From Rhodocyclales bacterium (GTDB taxonomy: Bacteria > Pseudomonadota > Gammaproteobacteria > Burkholderiales > Rhodocyclaceae): a DNA stretch of 64,000 bases. The notes beneath the pieces were generated by a model that was not told the DNA's origin, ran no database searches, and worked only from the letters and a program-made list of their open reading frames with translations. The stretch's first letter is position 1. Each line of letters opens with the position of its first letter. The position numbers and the translations under genes were made by a program. This document shows, one piece after another, positions 20,434 to 30,291 of this stretch. Where the stretch lies: the NCBI GenBank assembly GCA_028292485.1, contig JAQGMG010000017.1, positions 186,001-250,000 on the forward strand. Reading direction: 5' to 3'.

Positions 20434-22422
20434 ATGCTCTCTCACCTGAATGTCCCTCAACGTGAAGCCGTGAAGTACCTGGACGGCCCCTGCCTGGTCC
20501 TGGCCGGCGCGGGCAGCGGCAAGACGGGGGTCATTACCCACAAGATCGCCTACATGGTGCGCGAGTGCGGCATGGAAGCGCGCAATATCGCCGCCATCAC
20601 CTTCACCAACAAGGCCGCGCGGGAGATGGAGGAGCGCGTCGGCAAGCTGCTCGATGGTGGCGCTGCAAAAGGCCTGACGGTGTGCACCTTCCATGCGCTC
20701 GGTGTGCGCATCGTGCGGCAGGAAGCAAAGCTGGTCGGGCTCAAGCCACAGTTCTCGATCCTCGATTCTTCTGACGTGATGCAGATCGTTGCGGAAATTG
20801 CGGGCAACAACGACAAGAGCGTCGTCAAAGGCGTGCAGTGGGCTATTTCGGCATGGAAGAACGCGCTCATCACGCCAGCCGAGGCAGTCAAACTTGCCGA
20901 TGACGAGATCAAGGCCCTGGCAGCGAGCCTGTATCCGGCTTACGAGAAGACTTTGCGCGCGTATCAGGCCGTGGACTTTGACGACCTCATCGGGCTCCCG
21001 GTGCGCCTCTTCGAGGAGCACCCCGAAGCGCTCGAACGCTGGCAAAACCGTTTGCGCTATTTGCTCATCGACGAATACCAGGACACCAACCGCGCACAGT
21101 ACAAGCTGTTGCGTCAGCTCACCGGGGTGCGCGGCGCTTTTACGGCGGTGGGCGACGATGATCAGGCGATCTATGCCTGGCGCGGCGCCGACGTGGAGAA
21201 CTTGCGTTCCCTGCAAACGGACTTCCCTAAACTGAACGTCATAAAGCTGGAGCAGAACTACCGCTCTTCGAACCGCATCCTGAATGCGGCCAATACGCTG
21301 ATTGCCAACAACGAAAAGCTGTTCGAGAAGAAGCTCTGGTCTGACCACGGTCTCGGCGATGCAATCAGTATCGTTGCCGCACCGTCGGCCGAACAGGAAG
21401 CGGAACTGGTGACCATGAAAATTTCCAGTCACCGCTTCGAGAATCGCGGCAGCTACGGCGACTACGCAATTCTTTATCGCGGCAACCACCAGGCGCGGCT
21501 GTTCGAGCAACAGCTGCGCAATCACAAGATTCCATACGTCATATCCGGCGGGCAGAGTTTTTTCGAGCGGGCGGAGATCAAGGACATCACCTGCTATCTG
21601 CGCCTGCTGCTCAACGGTGACGATGACCTGGCCTTCATCCGCGCCATCACCACGCCACGTCGCGGCATCGGCGCGGCGACGCTGGAAGCGCTCGGCAACT
21701 ACGCGGGGCAGCGCGGCAGTGGCTTGTTCACCGCACTGTTCGAGGAGGGTGCCGCCGAGCATGTACCGGCACGCCAGCTCGAAGGCATGCGCGAGTTCGG
21801 CAATTTCATCAACAAGCTGGAATATCGCTCGCAGCGCGAATCCGCAGCCGTCGTACTCGAAGACCTGCTGCGTGCCATCGGTTACGAGGCGCATCTTTTC
21901 GAGTCCTGCGAGCTGCGCGAAGCTGAAACGAAATGGAGCAATGTGCGTGACTTCGTCGAGTGGCTTGGCCGCAAGGGCGAAGAGGATGGCAAAAACCTGC
22001 TGGAACTGGCGCAGACGGTTGCGTTGATCTCGATGCTCGACAAGGGCGAAGAAGGTGGCGAGGCCGTACAGCTGGCCACGCTGCATGCGTCAAAGGGGCT
22101 GGAATTCCCGCACGTGTTTCTTGTCGGCGTCGAGGAAGGGCTGCTGCCGCATCAAAGCAGTATCGACGGCGAAAGCATCGAGGAAGAACGTCGCCTCATG
22201 TATGTGGGCGTCACACGCGCCAAGCGCAGCCTCACCATCAGCCATTGCGAGCGACGCAAGTCAGGCAAGGAAGTTCGCACGGTGGAGCCGTCACGCTTCA
22301 TTGCAGAACTTGGCGAAGGCCTCAAGCATACGGGCGGCAAGAAGGCCGAACCGGTCTCCCAGGAAGACGCCCTGGCCAAGCTGGCCAAGCTGCAGGCCAT
22401 GTTCGCCAGCAAGCCGGGCTGA
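20434..22422 (+). CDS. rep: ATP-dependent DNA helicase Rep (UvrD/REP family)
   Basis: This is a superfamily 1A 3'-5' helicase of 662 residues that removes proteins ahead of the replication fork. Motif I is GAGSGKTGVI, motif II is LLIDEYQDTN, motif III GDDDQAIYAWRGA, motif V LATLHASKGLEF and motif VI RRLMYVGVTRAKRSL. The length and start (MLSHLNVPQREAV) fit Rep rather than the longer UvrD. I placed the start at the ATG at 20434; the frame is open 51 bases further upstream. Confidence 0.95.
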   Translation: MLSHLNVPQREAVKYLDGPCLVLAGAGSGKTGVITHKIAYMVRECGMEARNIAAITFTNKAAREMEERVGKLLDGGAAKGLTVCTFHALGVRIVRQEAKLVGLKPQFSILDSSDVMQIVAEIAGNNDKSVVKGVQWAISAWKNALITPAEAVKLADDEIKALAASLYPAYEKTLRAYQAVDFDDLIGLPVRLFEEHPEALERWQNRLRYLLIDEYQDTNRAQYKLLRQLTGVRGAFTAVGDDDQAIYAWRGADVENLRSLQTDFPKLNVIKLEQNYRSSNRILNAANTLIANNEKLFEKKLWSDHGLGDAISIVAAPSAEQEAELVTMKISSHRFENRGSYGDYAILYRGNHQARLFEQQLRNHKIPYVISGGQSFFERAEIKDITCYLRLLLNGDDDLAFIRAITTPRRGIGAATLEALGNYAGQRGSGLFTALFEEGAAEHVPARQLEGMREFGNFINKLEYRSQRESAAVVLEDLLRAIGYEAHLFESCELREAETKWSNVRDFVEWLGRKGEEDGKNLLELAQTVALISMLDKGEEGGEAVQLATLHASKGLEFPHVFLVGVEEGLLPHQSSIDGESIEEERRLMYVGVTRAKRSLTISHCERRKSGKEVRTVEPSRFIAELGEGLKHTGGKKAEPVSQEDALAKLAKLQAMFASKPG

Positions 22423-22555
22423 GCGCCTGCGCCATTTATCACGCCATCAAATTCTCCAATTTGAATTCTGGCGAAATGCTTCATACCGTAAAGGTAGCCG
22501 TGGACCAACAAGGCGCTCTCAGAGGCGCTCACGCTGCGGCACTGAGAGGTTGAAC

Positions 22556-22801
22556 ATGGCTATCCAGCAAACACATGCGGATGCACGGGCGCCGCAGCAC
22601 ATGCCGCATCATATTCCCGGTAAGCACGATGCGGCTTGTGCCGACTCCCCCGGCACTCCGGTCTCCGGCGCGGCGATGCTGCATGAGCAATTCCGACCCG
22701 CACCCTTGAGCTCGCTCGTGGCCTGGTTTTTCCGGCCACGTCACCAGCCGGTTACGACCGAGCCCGAGCAGTTCGACGAGCACATCAACGGGCTCGCCTG
22801 A
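22556..22801 (+). CDS. Small hypothetical protein
   Basis: An 81-residue frame begins at the ATG at 22556 with GAGAGG a few bases upstream. The product is rich in His, Pro and Ala with no clear domain or membrane segment. A weak WFFRPRHQP motif lies near the end. It sits in the gap between rep and zwf, on the same strand. It may be a real small gene but nothing else supports it. Confidence 0.4.
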   Translation: MAIQQTHADARAPQHMPHHIPGKHDAACADSPGTPVSGAAMLHEQFRPAPLSSLVAWFFRPRHQPVTTEPEQFDEHINGLA

Positions 22802-22908
22802 TCCGCACGCGCTTGGCAAGAGGCTGCAGCTACATACTCGTTATTGAGACCGTGCACCGCAGCAAGCGTTAAACTCCTCCTGTCGCGTATTCGCCGGAGG
22901 AATTGTTG

Positions 22909-24387
22909 ATGTCTTCACGCACGATTCAAGTCAGCCCTTTCGATCTCGTTGTTTTTGGCGGAACGGGCGATCTGGCGGCGCGCAAGCTCTTGCCTGCGCT
23001 CTATCACCGCGATCTGGCGGGGCAGATTCCCGATGAAGCGCGCATCGTCGGCGTCTCGCGCCGCCCCTTGTCGCGCGAAGACTACGGTCGCTTTGTATGT
23101 GAGTCGCTCGATCAGTTCGTCAAGCCTGCCGATAAAAATGCCGAAGCCATAGAGCGCTTCGTTGCCCGCACCGAATACCAGGCGGCGGATGCTTCCAGTG
23201 ACGCAGGTTGGGCCGAGCTGGCAAAGTTGCTTGGCAATGGCGCCGACCACGTACGAGCCTTCTACTTTGCCGTCGCACCGGAGCTGTTCGCGCCGCTCTC
23301 CAAACGCATCCAGCAGTTCGGCCTGGTCACGCCGAGCAGCCGTGTGGTGCTCGAAAAGCCGCTCGGCAAGGACGGCGAAAGTGCGCGCGCGGTGAATGAC
23401 GCGGTGGCCGAAGTCTTCAACGAAAGCCAGGTGTTCCGTATCGATCACTACCTTGGCAAGGAGACGGTGCAGAATCTCATGGCGCTGCGCTTTGCCAATC
23501 GCCTGTTCGAGCCGGTATGGAACAGCACACACATCGATCATGTGCAAATCACCGTGGCTGAAGATATCGGCGTGGGTGACCGCGGCGGCTATTACGACAC
23601 CTCGGGCGCCATGCGCGACATGCTGCAGAACCACATCATGCAGTTGCTTTGTCTCACCGCGATGGAGCCGCCTGACGCTTTCGAGGCAGACGCCGTGCGT
23701 GACGAAAAGCTCAAGGTACTCAAGGCGCTCAAGCGCATCGATGATCGCAATGCCGAGCAGATGACGGTGCGTGCGCAGTATCGCGCCGGCTCGGTCGGCG
23801 GCAAGCCTGCGGCGGGCTATCTCGACGATCTGGGGCGCGAGCACAGCCACACCGAGACCTTCGTTTCGATCCGTGCGGAGATCGCCAACTGGCGCTGGGC
23901 GGGCGTACCGTTCTTCCTGCGAACGGGCAAGCGGCTGGCCAAACGCACTTCGGAAATTGTCGTCAATTTTCGTCCGATCTCACACAATATTTTTGACCAG
24001 ACGGCGGGCCGCGTCAGCCAGAACCGCCTGATCCTGCGGCTGCAGCCCGACGAGGGTGTGACGCTGGAAGTCACCATCAAGGATCCCGGCCCCGGTGGTA
24101 TGCGCTTGCGCCGAATTCCGCTCGACATGAGCTTTGCCGAGACCTTCGGCGTTTCCAATCCCGATGCCTACGAGCGCCTGCTGATGGATGTGATACGCGG
24201 TAACCAGACCTTGTTCATGCGCGCCGACGAGGTTGCCGCCGCGTGGCGCTGGGTCGATCCGATCCATGCAGCATGGACGCATAATGACCAACGCATGCAC
24301 ACTTATCCGGCAGGCAGCTGGGGGCCTTCAGCCTCGGTCGCGTTGATCGAGCGTGACGGCAGAACCTGGTTCGAAGACGCTGAGTAA
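22909..24387 (+). CDS. zwf: Glucose-6-phosphate 1-dehydrogenase
   Basis: This NADP(+)-dependent enzyme opens the pentose phosphate and Entner-Doudoroff routes. The dinucleotide-binding motif is VVFGGTGDLAARKLLPALY, and the active-site signature is RIDHYLGKE, both exact for the family. The start is the ATG at 22909, 8 bases after GGAGG (22896-22900); a TTG at 22903 is less likely. The product is 492 residues, normal length. The 3' end overlaps the frame of the DUF748 protein. No pgl or edd gene is adjacent. Confidence 0.97.
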   Translation: MSSRTIQVSPFDLVVFGGTGDLAARKLLPALYHRDLAGQIPDEARIVGVSRRPLSREDYGRFVCESLDQFVKPADKNAEAIERFVARTEYQAADASSDAGWAELAKLLGNGADHVRAFYFAVAPELFAPLSKRIQQFGLVTPSSRVVLEKPLGKDGESARAVNDAVAEVFNESQVFRIDHYLGKETVQNLMALRFANRLFEPVWNSTHIDHVQITVAEDIGVGDRGGYYDTSGAMRDMLQNHIMQLLCLTAMEPPDAFEADAVRDEKLKVLKALKRIDDRNAEQMTVRAQYRAGSVGGKPAAGYLDDLGREHSHTETFVSIRAEIANWRWAGVPFFLRTGKRLAKRTSEIVVNFRPISHNIFDQTAGRVSQNRLILRLQPDEGVTLEVTIKDPGPGGMRLRRIPLDMSFAETFGVSNPDAYERLLMDVIRGNQTLFMRADEVAAAWRWVDPIHAAWTHNDQRMHTYPAGSWGPSASVALIERDGRTWFEDAE

Positions 24388-25489
24388 GGTGCCGCGCGCA
24401 CTGCGTTACCTGCTGATCGCGCTCGTCGCGATGGCGGTGCTTTGCGCCGGGGCCTATTACTTCGCGCTGCATACGCTCAAGGGGCAGGTTATCCGCCTGC
24501 TGGGCGATCAGAGCGAGTATTCGGCGCTGCACGTAAGCCTCACCACCATCGTGATCGAAGACTTGCGCATTCGTGCCGATCCCGATGCGGATAGCAGCGA
24601 GGGCTGGCCCGCGGGAGAAGAGTTGCGAGCGGCGCGCGTCACCATCGAGCCGGATTTGCGAACCCTGCCTTCCGACAACATCCTCATCAGCAGGATACAT
24701 TTCGAGCAAGCCTATCTGCCTGTCATGCGCCTCAGCGGCAAGGTGCGTTTCCTGCCGACCCTGCTGGAGAACCGGCGCAAGGCACGTATCGCCAAGGGCG
24801 AAGAAGGTGCTCCGCCGAAGAAGTACGTGCATGTCGCTCATGTCGACATCGATGACAGCGACATCGACTTCTACGACGCGACCATTTCGCATCCACCGCA
24901 TCGTCTGCCGCTGCGCCACGTCAGCGGCACGATCGACCAGCTCAAGTTCCCGACCCTGGACGAAGAAGCTACGCTCGATCTGAAGGGCAATGTTTCTGCC
25001 AATGGCAACGATGGCAAGATGTCGCTGCGCGGCAAGCTCGTGCCGCGCACACGCGATTCGAAGCTGACCCTGCAATTGCGCGGCGTGGATCTGCGGCTGC
25101 TGGAGCCGTATTTCATCAAGGCAACGCGGGCGGACGTCGAAAGCGGAACGCTCGACATGGACGTCACTTCGACGGTGCGTGATCGCGCGCTGGAGGCGCC
25201 CGGAACGCTCGTATTGCACAAGATGAAGCTCGATGGCGGCCTCAAGCTCGGCGGCATGAGCCGCAGGCTGGCGCTCAAGCTCCTCGAAGACGAGCACGAC
25301 CGTATCGATCTGCAATTCACCCTGGCCGGCAACCTCGGCAATCCGAAGTTCTCGCTCAACGAAGAACTCTCCGTGCGCGTCGGCGCTGCGCTGGCCCGTT
25401 CGCTGGGTGTCAGCATAGAAAGCCTGGGCAAGGGCGTGCTGGGTATCGGCGAGAGCGTCGGTTCGCTGCTGGGCGGAAAGAGCGACTGA
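24353..25489 (+). CDS. DUF748/AsmA-like membrane-anchored protein
   Basis: The N-terminus has one membrane anchor (YLLIALVAMAVLCAGAYYFA) followed by a long periplasmic part of beta-rich repeats typical of DUF748 proteins, distant relatives of AsmA. The frame begins at a GTG at 24353 inside zwf; a GTG at 24389, right after the zwf stop, is an alternative. The C-terminus (ALARSLGVSIESLGKGVLG) matches the conserved end of the family. Function is unproven; AsmA-type proteins act in outer-membrane lipid transport. Confidence 0.78.
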   Translation: MTAEPGSKTLSKVPRALRYLLIALVAMAVLCAGAYYFALHTLKGQVIRLLGDQSEYSALHVSLTTIVIEDLRIRADPDADSSEGWPAGEELRAARVTIEPDLRTLPSDNILISRIHFEQAYLPVMRLSGKVRFLPTLLENRRKARIAKGEEGAPPKKYVHVAHVDIDDSDIDFYDATISHPPHRLPLRHVSGTIDQLKFPTLDEEATLDLKGNVSANGNDGKMSLRGKLVPRTRDSKLTLQLRGVDLRLLEPYFIKATRADVESGTLDMDVTSTVRDRALEAPGTLVLHKMKLDGGLKLGGMSRRLALKLLEDEHDRIDLQFTLAGNLGNPKFSLNEELSVRVGAALARSLGVSIESLGKGVLGIGESVGSLLGGKSD

Positions 25490-25509
25490 TACGCCAGCGA
25501 TGCGCGACT

Positions 25510-25995
25510 TTACGCGGCAGCGCTGACCAGTTCCGGTTTGAGGATGTCCACGACGACTTGCGGCGCCATGCCAATGAGATAACCGCGTTTGCCGCCATTG
25601 ATGTAGATCTTTGGCAGGTCGAGAATGCTGCTTTCCATGTAGACCGGCATCGCCTTGCGCGTGCCGAATGGACTGGTGCCGCCGACCGTGTAGCCGGAAT
25701 GCCGGTTGGCGGTTTCCGGCGAGCAGGGCGTGATCGTCTTGACGCCGATATGCCGTGCGAGATTCCTGGTGGAAACCTCGCGGTCTCCGTGCATCAGCAC
25801 CACGAGCGGGCGCCTGCTTTCGTCTTCCATCACCAGGGTCTTGATGACGGCATGTTCCTCAACGCCGAGCTCGCGGCTGCTTACTGCAGTGCCGCCTTTT
25901 TCCTCGTACTCGTATAGATGATCCGTAAAGGCGGCCCGGTATTGCCGCAGTACGCGCACTGCTGCCGTGACAGGCGTCTTGTCGGCCATGGTCAA
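25510..25995 (-). CDS. ybaK: YbaK-type Cys-tRNA(Pro)/aminoacyl-tRNA deacylase
   Basis: YbaK removes cysteine wrongly attached to tRNA-Pro. The protein of 161 residues shows the family segments DHLYEYEEKG, HAVIKTLVMED, the GGTSPFGTRKAMPVYME active-site loop, and INGGKRGYLIGM near the end. The frame gives MTMADK; the second Met (25989) is equally possible. The gene is convergent with the DUF748 gene 20 bases away and overlaps the next upstream gene by 4 bases. Confidence 0.93.
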   Translation of the reverse strand: MTMADKTPVTAAVRVLRQYRAAFTDHLYEYEEKGGTAVSSRELGVEEHAVIKTLVMEDESRRPLVVLMHGDREVSTRNLARHIGVKTITPCSPETANRHSGYTVGGTSPFGTRKAMPVYMESSILDLPKIYINGGKRGYLIGMAPQVVVDILKPELVSAAA

Positions 25996-26618
25996 GAGCG
26001 CCCTGGTCCGACTTTCTGCATTTGCCGGCTATGCCAGCGGCGCAGACAGAACATGGCGAAGCCCGCACCGAGCAGCGCCATGAACATGTCGGATTGCGTA
26101 TCCCACGGATCGCCCTGCGTGCCGAGAAATTCGTCCGCGCCCTGACCGAGCGCCACGGCTGCGCCCCACTCGATCAGCTCGTAACAGGCACTGATCGCCA
26201 TCGCCACACAGATGGCGAGAAACGCCGTCATGCGTCGGGCTTTGCTGATGCGCATGTAACCGCCGCGCAACAGGATCTCGCAGCAAAGCAGCGCAGGCGT
26301 CAGGCCCTGCATGAAGTGGCCGATCTTGTCATAGGGATTGCGTGATAACGCCAGGACGTGCTGAAGCCAGAAGCCCAGGGGCACGCGCGCATAGCTCCAT
26401 GCCCCGCCCGCAATCAACACCAGCGCATGGATTGCGATGATCCAGTACAGCAACGGCGTCAGCGGGAAGCTGCGCCGCGTGGCAAACAATACGGGCAGCG
26501 CGATGATGACGGGGGCGACTTCCAGCCACCACGTAGTGCGGTCGAAAGGTGTCAGTCCCGATGCGATCAGGGCCAGCACGACGACGGCCGCCAGCGCGGC
26601 GGCGAGCCGATCGCTCAC
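25992..26618 (-). CDS. DUF2238/YjdF-family inner-membrane protein
   Basis: I start this at a GTG at 26618, which overlaps the TGA of the FKBP gene, giving a 208-residue protein. The longer upstream frame only reads the FKBP gene in another register. Several hydrophobic helices are visible. The family signature is the run around [13 protein letters not shown], then [10 protein letters not shown] and [20 protein letters not shown]. Conserved histidine, glutamates and aspartates lie at membrane edges. Function of the family is unknown. It is translationally coupled to fkpA-type and ybaK genes. Confidence 0.85.
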   Translation of the reverse strand: MSDRLAAALAAVVVLALIASGLTPFDRTTWWLEVAPVIIALPVLFATRRSFPLTPLLYWIIAIHALVLIAGGAWSYARVPLGFWLQHVLALSRNPYDKIGHFMQGLTPALLCCEILLRGGYMRISKARRMTAFLAICVAMAISACYELIEWGAAVALGQGADEFLGTQGDPWDTQSDMFMALLGAGFAMFCLRRWHSRQMQKVGPGRS

Positions 26619-26971
26619 TCCAGGTCCAGCAGCTCCACTTCGAACACCAGCGTGGCGTTTGGCGGGATCACACCGCCCGCGCCGCGCGCGCCATAACCGA
26701 GCTCTGGCGGAATCGTCAGCTTGCGCGTGCCGCCGATCTTCATGCCTTGCACGCCCTCGTCCCAGCCACCAATGACCTGGCGGCGGCCGAGGCCGAACGA
26801 GAACGGGTCGTCGCGATCCTTGCTCGAATCGAACTTGGTGCCGTCGGTGAGCCAGCCCGTGTAATGCACGACGGCGGTGTCGCCAGCCTTGGCTTCGTCG
26901 CCGGAGCCGATTGCCAGCTCTTCGATGATGAGCCCGGAGGCGGTAGTGATGGGGGCGATAGGTTCGGACAT
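26615..26971 (-). CDS. FKBP-type peptidyl-prolyl cis-trans isomerase
   Basis: This small (118 residues) soluble isomerase catalyses cis-trans change at proline bonds. It shows [17 protein letters not shown], the [21 protein letters not shown] core, and [23 protein letters not shown], all typical for single-domain FKBP of Neisseria/Burkholderia. The start at 26971 (MSEPIAP) follows a good AAGGAG. It is the first gene of a three-gene minus-strand operon with the DUF2238 and ybaK genes. Confidence 0.95.
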   Translation of the reverse strand: MSEPIAPITTASGLIIEELAIGSGDEAKAGDTAVVHYTGWLTDGTKFDSSKDRDDPFSFGLGRRQVIGGWDEGVQGMKIGGTRKLTIPPELGYGARGAGGVIPPNATLVFEVELLDLE

Positions 26972-27125
26972 GGCTGACTCCTTGAATGAATGGGCAGCAG
27001 GATAGCGCATCGCAACGCCTCGCGCATCCAGCCACGGCGCAGCAGTCGTGTGCAAGATTCACGATCTCGGGCACCGATGTTCCGTATCATGTATTGCCAA
27101 CAACACCCCTTCGGACAAGCGATTC

Positions 27126-27929
27126 GTGAATACGCACAGCAAGCCCGATATCGAAGTCCTTTCTGTCTTACCGTCAGGCCCGATACGCAAGACCCCGCTG
27201 CTCTTTGTGCATGGTGCATATGCCGGCGCATGGTTATGGCAGGAGTACTACCTGCCTTTTTTCGCCGAGCGTGGCTGGCCCGCTCACGCCTTGTCGCTGT
27301 CGGGCCACGGCGAAAGTCGTGGGCGTGAGTATCTGGATGCGCTTTCAATCGAGAACTACGTCGACGACGTGCGCGAGATCGCTTCCACCCTGCCCGTGCG
27401 GCCGATATTGATCGGTCATTCGATGGGCGGCATGGTCGTGCAGAAGTTTCTCGAGCACGAGGATGCGCCCGGCGTTGTGCTGATGGCGGCGGTACCACCG
27501 CGTGGCTTGATGAGCGCTTCGATCGGGCTGCTGATGCAGCGACCGAAACTCATCTTCGAACTCAACAGTATTTTCGGCGGTGGCTCGCCGCATCTCGATA
27601 CGCTGCGCGATGCGCTGTTCCACGGTCCGGTCACGCCACGCCGCCTGCTTGAAATCTCGTTGCGCTGCCAGCCCGAATCAATGCGTGCGCTGTGGGACAT
27701 GACACTCTTCGATCTGCCCAATGCGGCGCGCATGCGCCGCCCGCCGATGCTGGTGCTCGGCGCCGAGCATGACCGCCTGATTCCGGTCAGTGAGGTTCAG
27801 CACACGGCCGAGGTGTACGGACTACAGGCAGAAATCTTTGCCGATATCGGCCACGGCATGATGCTGGAAGACAACTGGCGCGGGCCGGCGGAACGCATCG
27901 CACAATGGCTGGAAGTTCAGGGTTTCTGA
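27126..27929 (+). CDS. Alpha/beta hydrolase
   Basis: The fold is shown by the oxyanion segment LLFVHGAYAGAW, the nucleophile elbow GHSMGG, the acid in LGAEHDRLIP and the catalytic histidine in DIGHGMMLED. I prefer the GTG at 27126 (MNTHSKPDIEV); an ATG at 27048 in frame would add 26 unconserved residues. Substrate is unknown; relatives include lipases and esterases. The 3' end overlaps the end of the convergent VanZ gene by 13 bases. Confidence 0.85.
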   Translation: MNTHSKPDIEVLSVLPSGPIRKTPLLFVHGAYAGAWLWQEYYLPFFAERGWPAHALSLSGHGESRGREYLDALSIENYVDDVREIASTLPVRPILIGHSMGGMVVQKFLEHEDAPGVVLMAAVPPRGLMSASIGLLMQRPKLIFELNSIFGGGSPHLDTLRDALFHGPVTPRRLLEISLRCQPESMRALWDMTLFDLPNAARMRRPPMLVLGAEHDRLIPVSEVQHTAEVYGLQAEIFADIGHGMMLEDNWRGPAERIAQWLEVQGF

Positions 27930-30268
27930 GCCGCCAGTCGTCGCCAGTGTGCTGCCTGCAGCAATGCCATCAGTATGAACACCGCGATACTCGCCGCCAC
28001 GAAACGCAACCATAGTGAAATGCCGGAAGCATAGTGGTCGCGGCTCGCGGAAAGCAGGAATTGCGCGGCCGAAAAGAGCTTGCCGTACTTGAACAATGCT
28101 TGCTCCGAGCCAAGCCACAGCAAGCCTGCCGCCATCGGCCATGCTAAAAACATTGTCACCAGCAGTCGTGCCCGTCTTGCCGTGACGACCAGCGCGGCGG
28201 CAAATGCCGAGGCGGCGGTAAAAAACGCGACGAGCCCCGAGAAAAGATAGATGCTGGCTAACGGGCCACCGCCGTCGAGCATGAGCTCGGTCAAATTGTC
28301 CGTGGCGGCAGCGCTGACAACGATCCAGTGCAGCGGTACAGCCCATACAGCGACGGCGATCAGCCAGCGCGGCAGCAAGTAGCGAACGTGGCGCCAGCAC
28401 AGTCGGGCGACCAGCCAGATCGCGCCGGACACGGCCAGTGCCATCACCGCGTGCAATGCCATGTAACGGCCGACAACTTCCCAGTAGGCGGGCCAGTCCA
28501 GCACCGGGCTGCCGACGATATCGAAGAGGCTCTCATCCGGCACGGCCGGCACCAGCAGCAGCGCGCCAATGGCGCTCATGACCGGCAAAATTGCCAGCAA
28601 CCACATCGCCTTCTCCGGTCGTTTACGCCAGCACTCAAGCAATACAAGCGGTGCTGCAAACAGCCACCAGCATGCCAGTGCGAGGCCCAGCGCTGCACCT
28701 GCTCCGGCCAGTCCGGCAGGAAAAAGTTCGCGCAGGTTATAGGGCACGCCATTGAGATGGCTGCCCACGAAAAGTGCAGTGGCAAGTATGCCAATGGCAA
28801 TAATATCGAAGACCCAGAGCGACAACGGCACGCTTGTGCTGACAGCAATATGCGAAGGCGGCGCGGCGTGAGCCGCCGTTACTCTGCTGGAGACGGGCTT
28901 GCGAATGACGCGTGCTGCGCTCATCAGCCGCAAGCCGAGCGCCAGCCCCAGCCATGCGCCGCTGGAAGCGAGAAAGGCATCGGTGAAGTCGGAGACTTTG
29001 TCCGGCAGGAACAGTTGTCCTCCTTCCACCGTCAGCGCCATCAGGACTGCCAGTGTGCTGCCAAGCCATATGCGTGGGTGCCGCTCCCAGACTTCGCCTC
29101 TGACGACATAGGCCGCCCACAGCAGGCCTCCCGGCAGGAACATCAGTATCTTGCGGAACAGCTCGTTGATCGCGCGAAACTCGGTGCCGCGATAGTAGGT
29201 TTCAAACGGTACCCGGCCCAGGCCAGCGATGCGCAAGCTCAGGAAGTCGGCGTTGGTATCGAAATTGAAGGGGTACCAGAAAGCTGCGACAGTCAGCACT
29301 GCCCAGACGGCGCAGATCGGTAGCCATGGTAGTTGCGGCGGCGTCCAGAGAGGAGTCTCTTGCGCGCTTTCTGACGAACTCTTGTTGATGTTCATTGAAT
29401 GCACAAGACATGCGCCCAGGTAGCAGCCGATACCGCCCACGATGACGTCCGTGATATTGCTGAAGCGCGAAAACACGAAGAGCTGCATGCACTCGATCAG
29501 CCCTGCCAGAAGCACGCCACGCAATGCAACGCGTCGCGACGATGCCCCGCCAAGCCGCCACAGGAAGCCAACGGGCAGCCATAGCAGTATGTCGGTGGCA
29601 AGTTTGTAGAGCCCCTGTATGGCATCGGCGGGGAAGTCCGCGAAAGGCACGAGGTTGACGCGGCCGGCGTTGAACTTGTGCGCCAGCTCCACCGGGCTGA
29701 TCGTCAAGTCCAACGGCATGACGCTGAAAGCAATCATGACAACCAGGTAACCATGCAGCGCACGTGTCGCGACAGCCCTGCCGCGCTCGGCTTGCCACCA
29801 GCCCGCAAGCCAGGCAATGACAGCTTTGCCAAATGCTGCATGCAGCGCAATGCCCACAAGCGCGCCCAGCGATTCCGCCAGAATATCGTTCTGCGAGACC
29901 GTGCGTGGCGGAAAGAAAAGCTGCACGAACTCGATCGATACCGCCAGCGCAGCGCACAGCACCAACACCGTCGCACAGATCGCCAGCCGGGACACCGGCC
30001 CTCGTCCTTCGGCCAGCACCTGCACCAGAAAAAATGCCAATGGAATGAACAGCAGCAGATTGGCGACCCAGTCCGCCCGCGAGTCGATACCCAGGGCGAG
30101 GAAAGGGGTGTTGAGGAAGCGCGCCCAGGCTGCGTCCAGCGGCATCGGCTGGTAGTTGAGCGGTACGAGGCTGCCGTAGATGACGAAGCCCAGATAGAGC
30201 AACAACAGAATCAGCAGAAAACGACGTACGCCGCCATCAAGGGGCGCGCGCATTGTGCTGATTTGCAT
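27917..30268 (-). CDS. Large multi-pass membrane protein with three VanZ-like modules
   Basis: The 783-residue product has many membrane segments. Three VanZ-type modules are recognisable. The first is around residues 65-140 (VANLLLFIPLAFF, then SIEFVQLFFPPRTVSQNDI). The second lies near 205-280 (DILLWLPVGFLWRLGG, then IECMQLFVFSRFSNITDV). The third lies near 365-440 (RKILMFLPGGLLW, then EGGQLFLPDKVSDFTDA). Each has the pattern of a hydrophobic helix, a Glu-x-x-Gln-Leu-Phe segment and an Asp at the next helix. The last 320 residues are further membrane helices without known domain. VanZ itself gives teicoplanin resistance by an unknown route. Role here is unknown. Confidence 0.82.
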   Translation of the reverse strand: MQISTMRAPLDGGVRRFLLILLLLYLGFVIYGSLVPLNYQPMPLDAAWARFLNTPFLALGIDSRADWVANLLLFIPLAFFLVQVLAEGRGPVSRLAICATVLVLCAALAVSIEFVQLFFPPRTVSQNDILAESLGALVGIALHAAFGKAVIAWLAGWWQAERGRAVATRALHGYLVVMIAFSVMPLDLTISPVELAHKFNAGRVNLVPFADFPADAIQGLYKLATDILLWLPVGFLWRLGGASSRRVALRGVLLAGLIECMQLFVFSRFSNITDVIVGGIGCYLGACLVHSMNINKSSSESAQETPLWTPPQLPWLPICAVWAVLTVAAFWYPFNFDTNADFLSLRIAGLGRVPFETYYRGTEFRAINELFRKILMFLPGGLLWAAYVVRGEVWERHPRIWLGSTLAVLMALTVEGGQLFLPDKVSDFTDAFLASSGAWLGLALGLRLMSAARVIRKPVSSRVTAAHAAPPSHIAVSTSVPLSLWVFDIIAIGILATALFVGSHLNGVPYNLRELFPAGLAGAGAALGLALACWWLFAAPLVLLECWRKRPEKAMWLLAILPVMSAIGALLLVPAVPDESLFDIVGSPVLDWPAYWEVVGRYMALHAVMALAVSGAIWLVARLCWRHVRYLLPRWLIAVAVWAVPLHWIVVSAAATDNLTELMLDGGGPLASIYLFSGLVAFFTAASAFAAALVVTARRARLLVTMFLAWPMAAGLLWLGSEQALFKYGKLFSAAQFLLSASRDHYASGISLWLRFVAASIAVFILMALLQAAHWRRLAAQKP

Positions 30269-30291
30269 GGAGAGGCGAGGTTGCCGCGGAG

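Noticed and set aside
20272-22086. 604-residue minus-strand frame
   Set aside because: It is the mirror of rep; the rep frame has all helicase motifs.
24215-25315. 366-residue minus-strand frame
   Set aside because: It lies opposite zwf and the DUF748 gene and has no protein-like features.
26619-27074. Upstream extension of the DUF2238 frame
   Set aside because: This part is the FKBP gene read in another register (Arg-rich), so the true start is the GTG at 26618.
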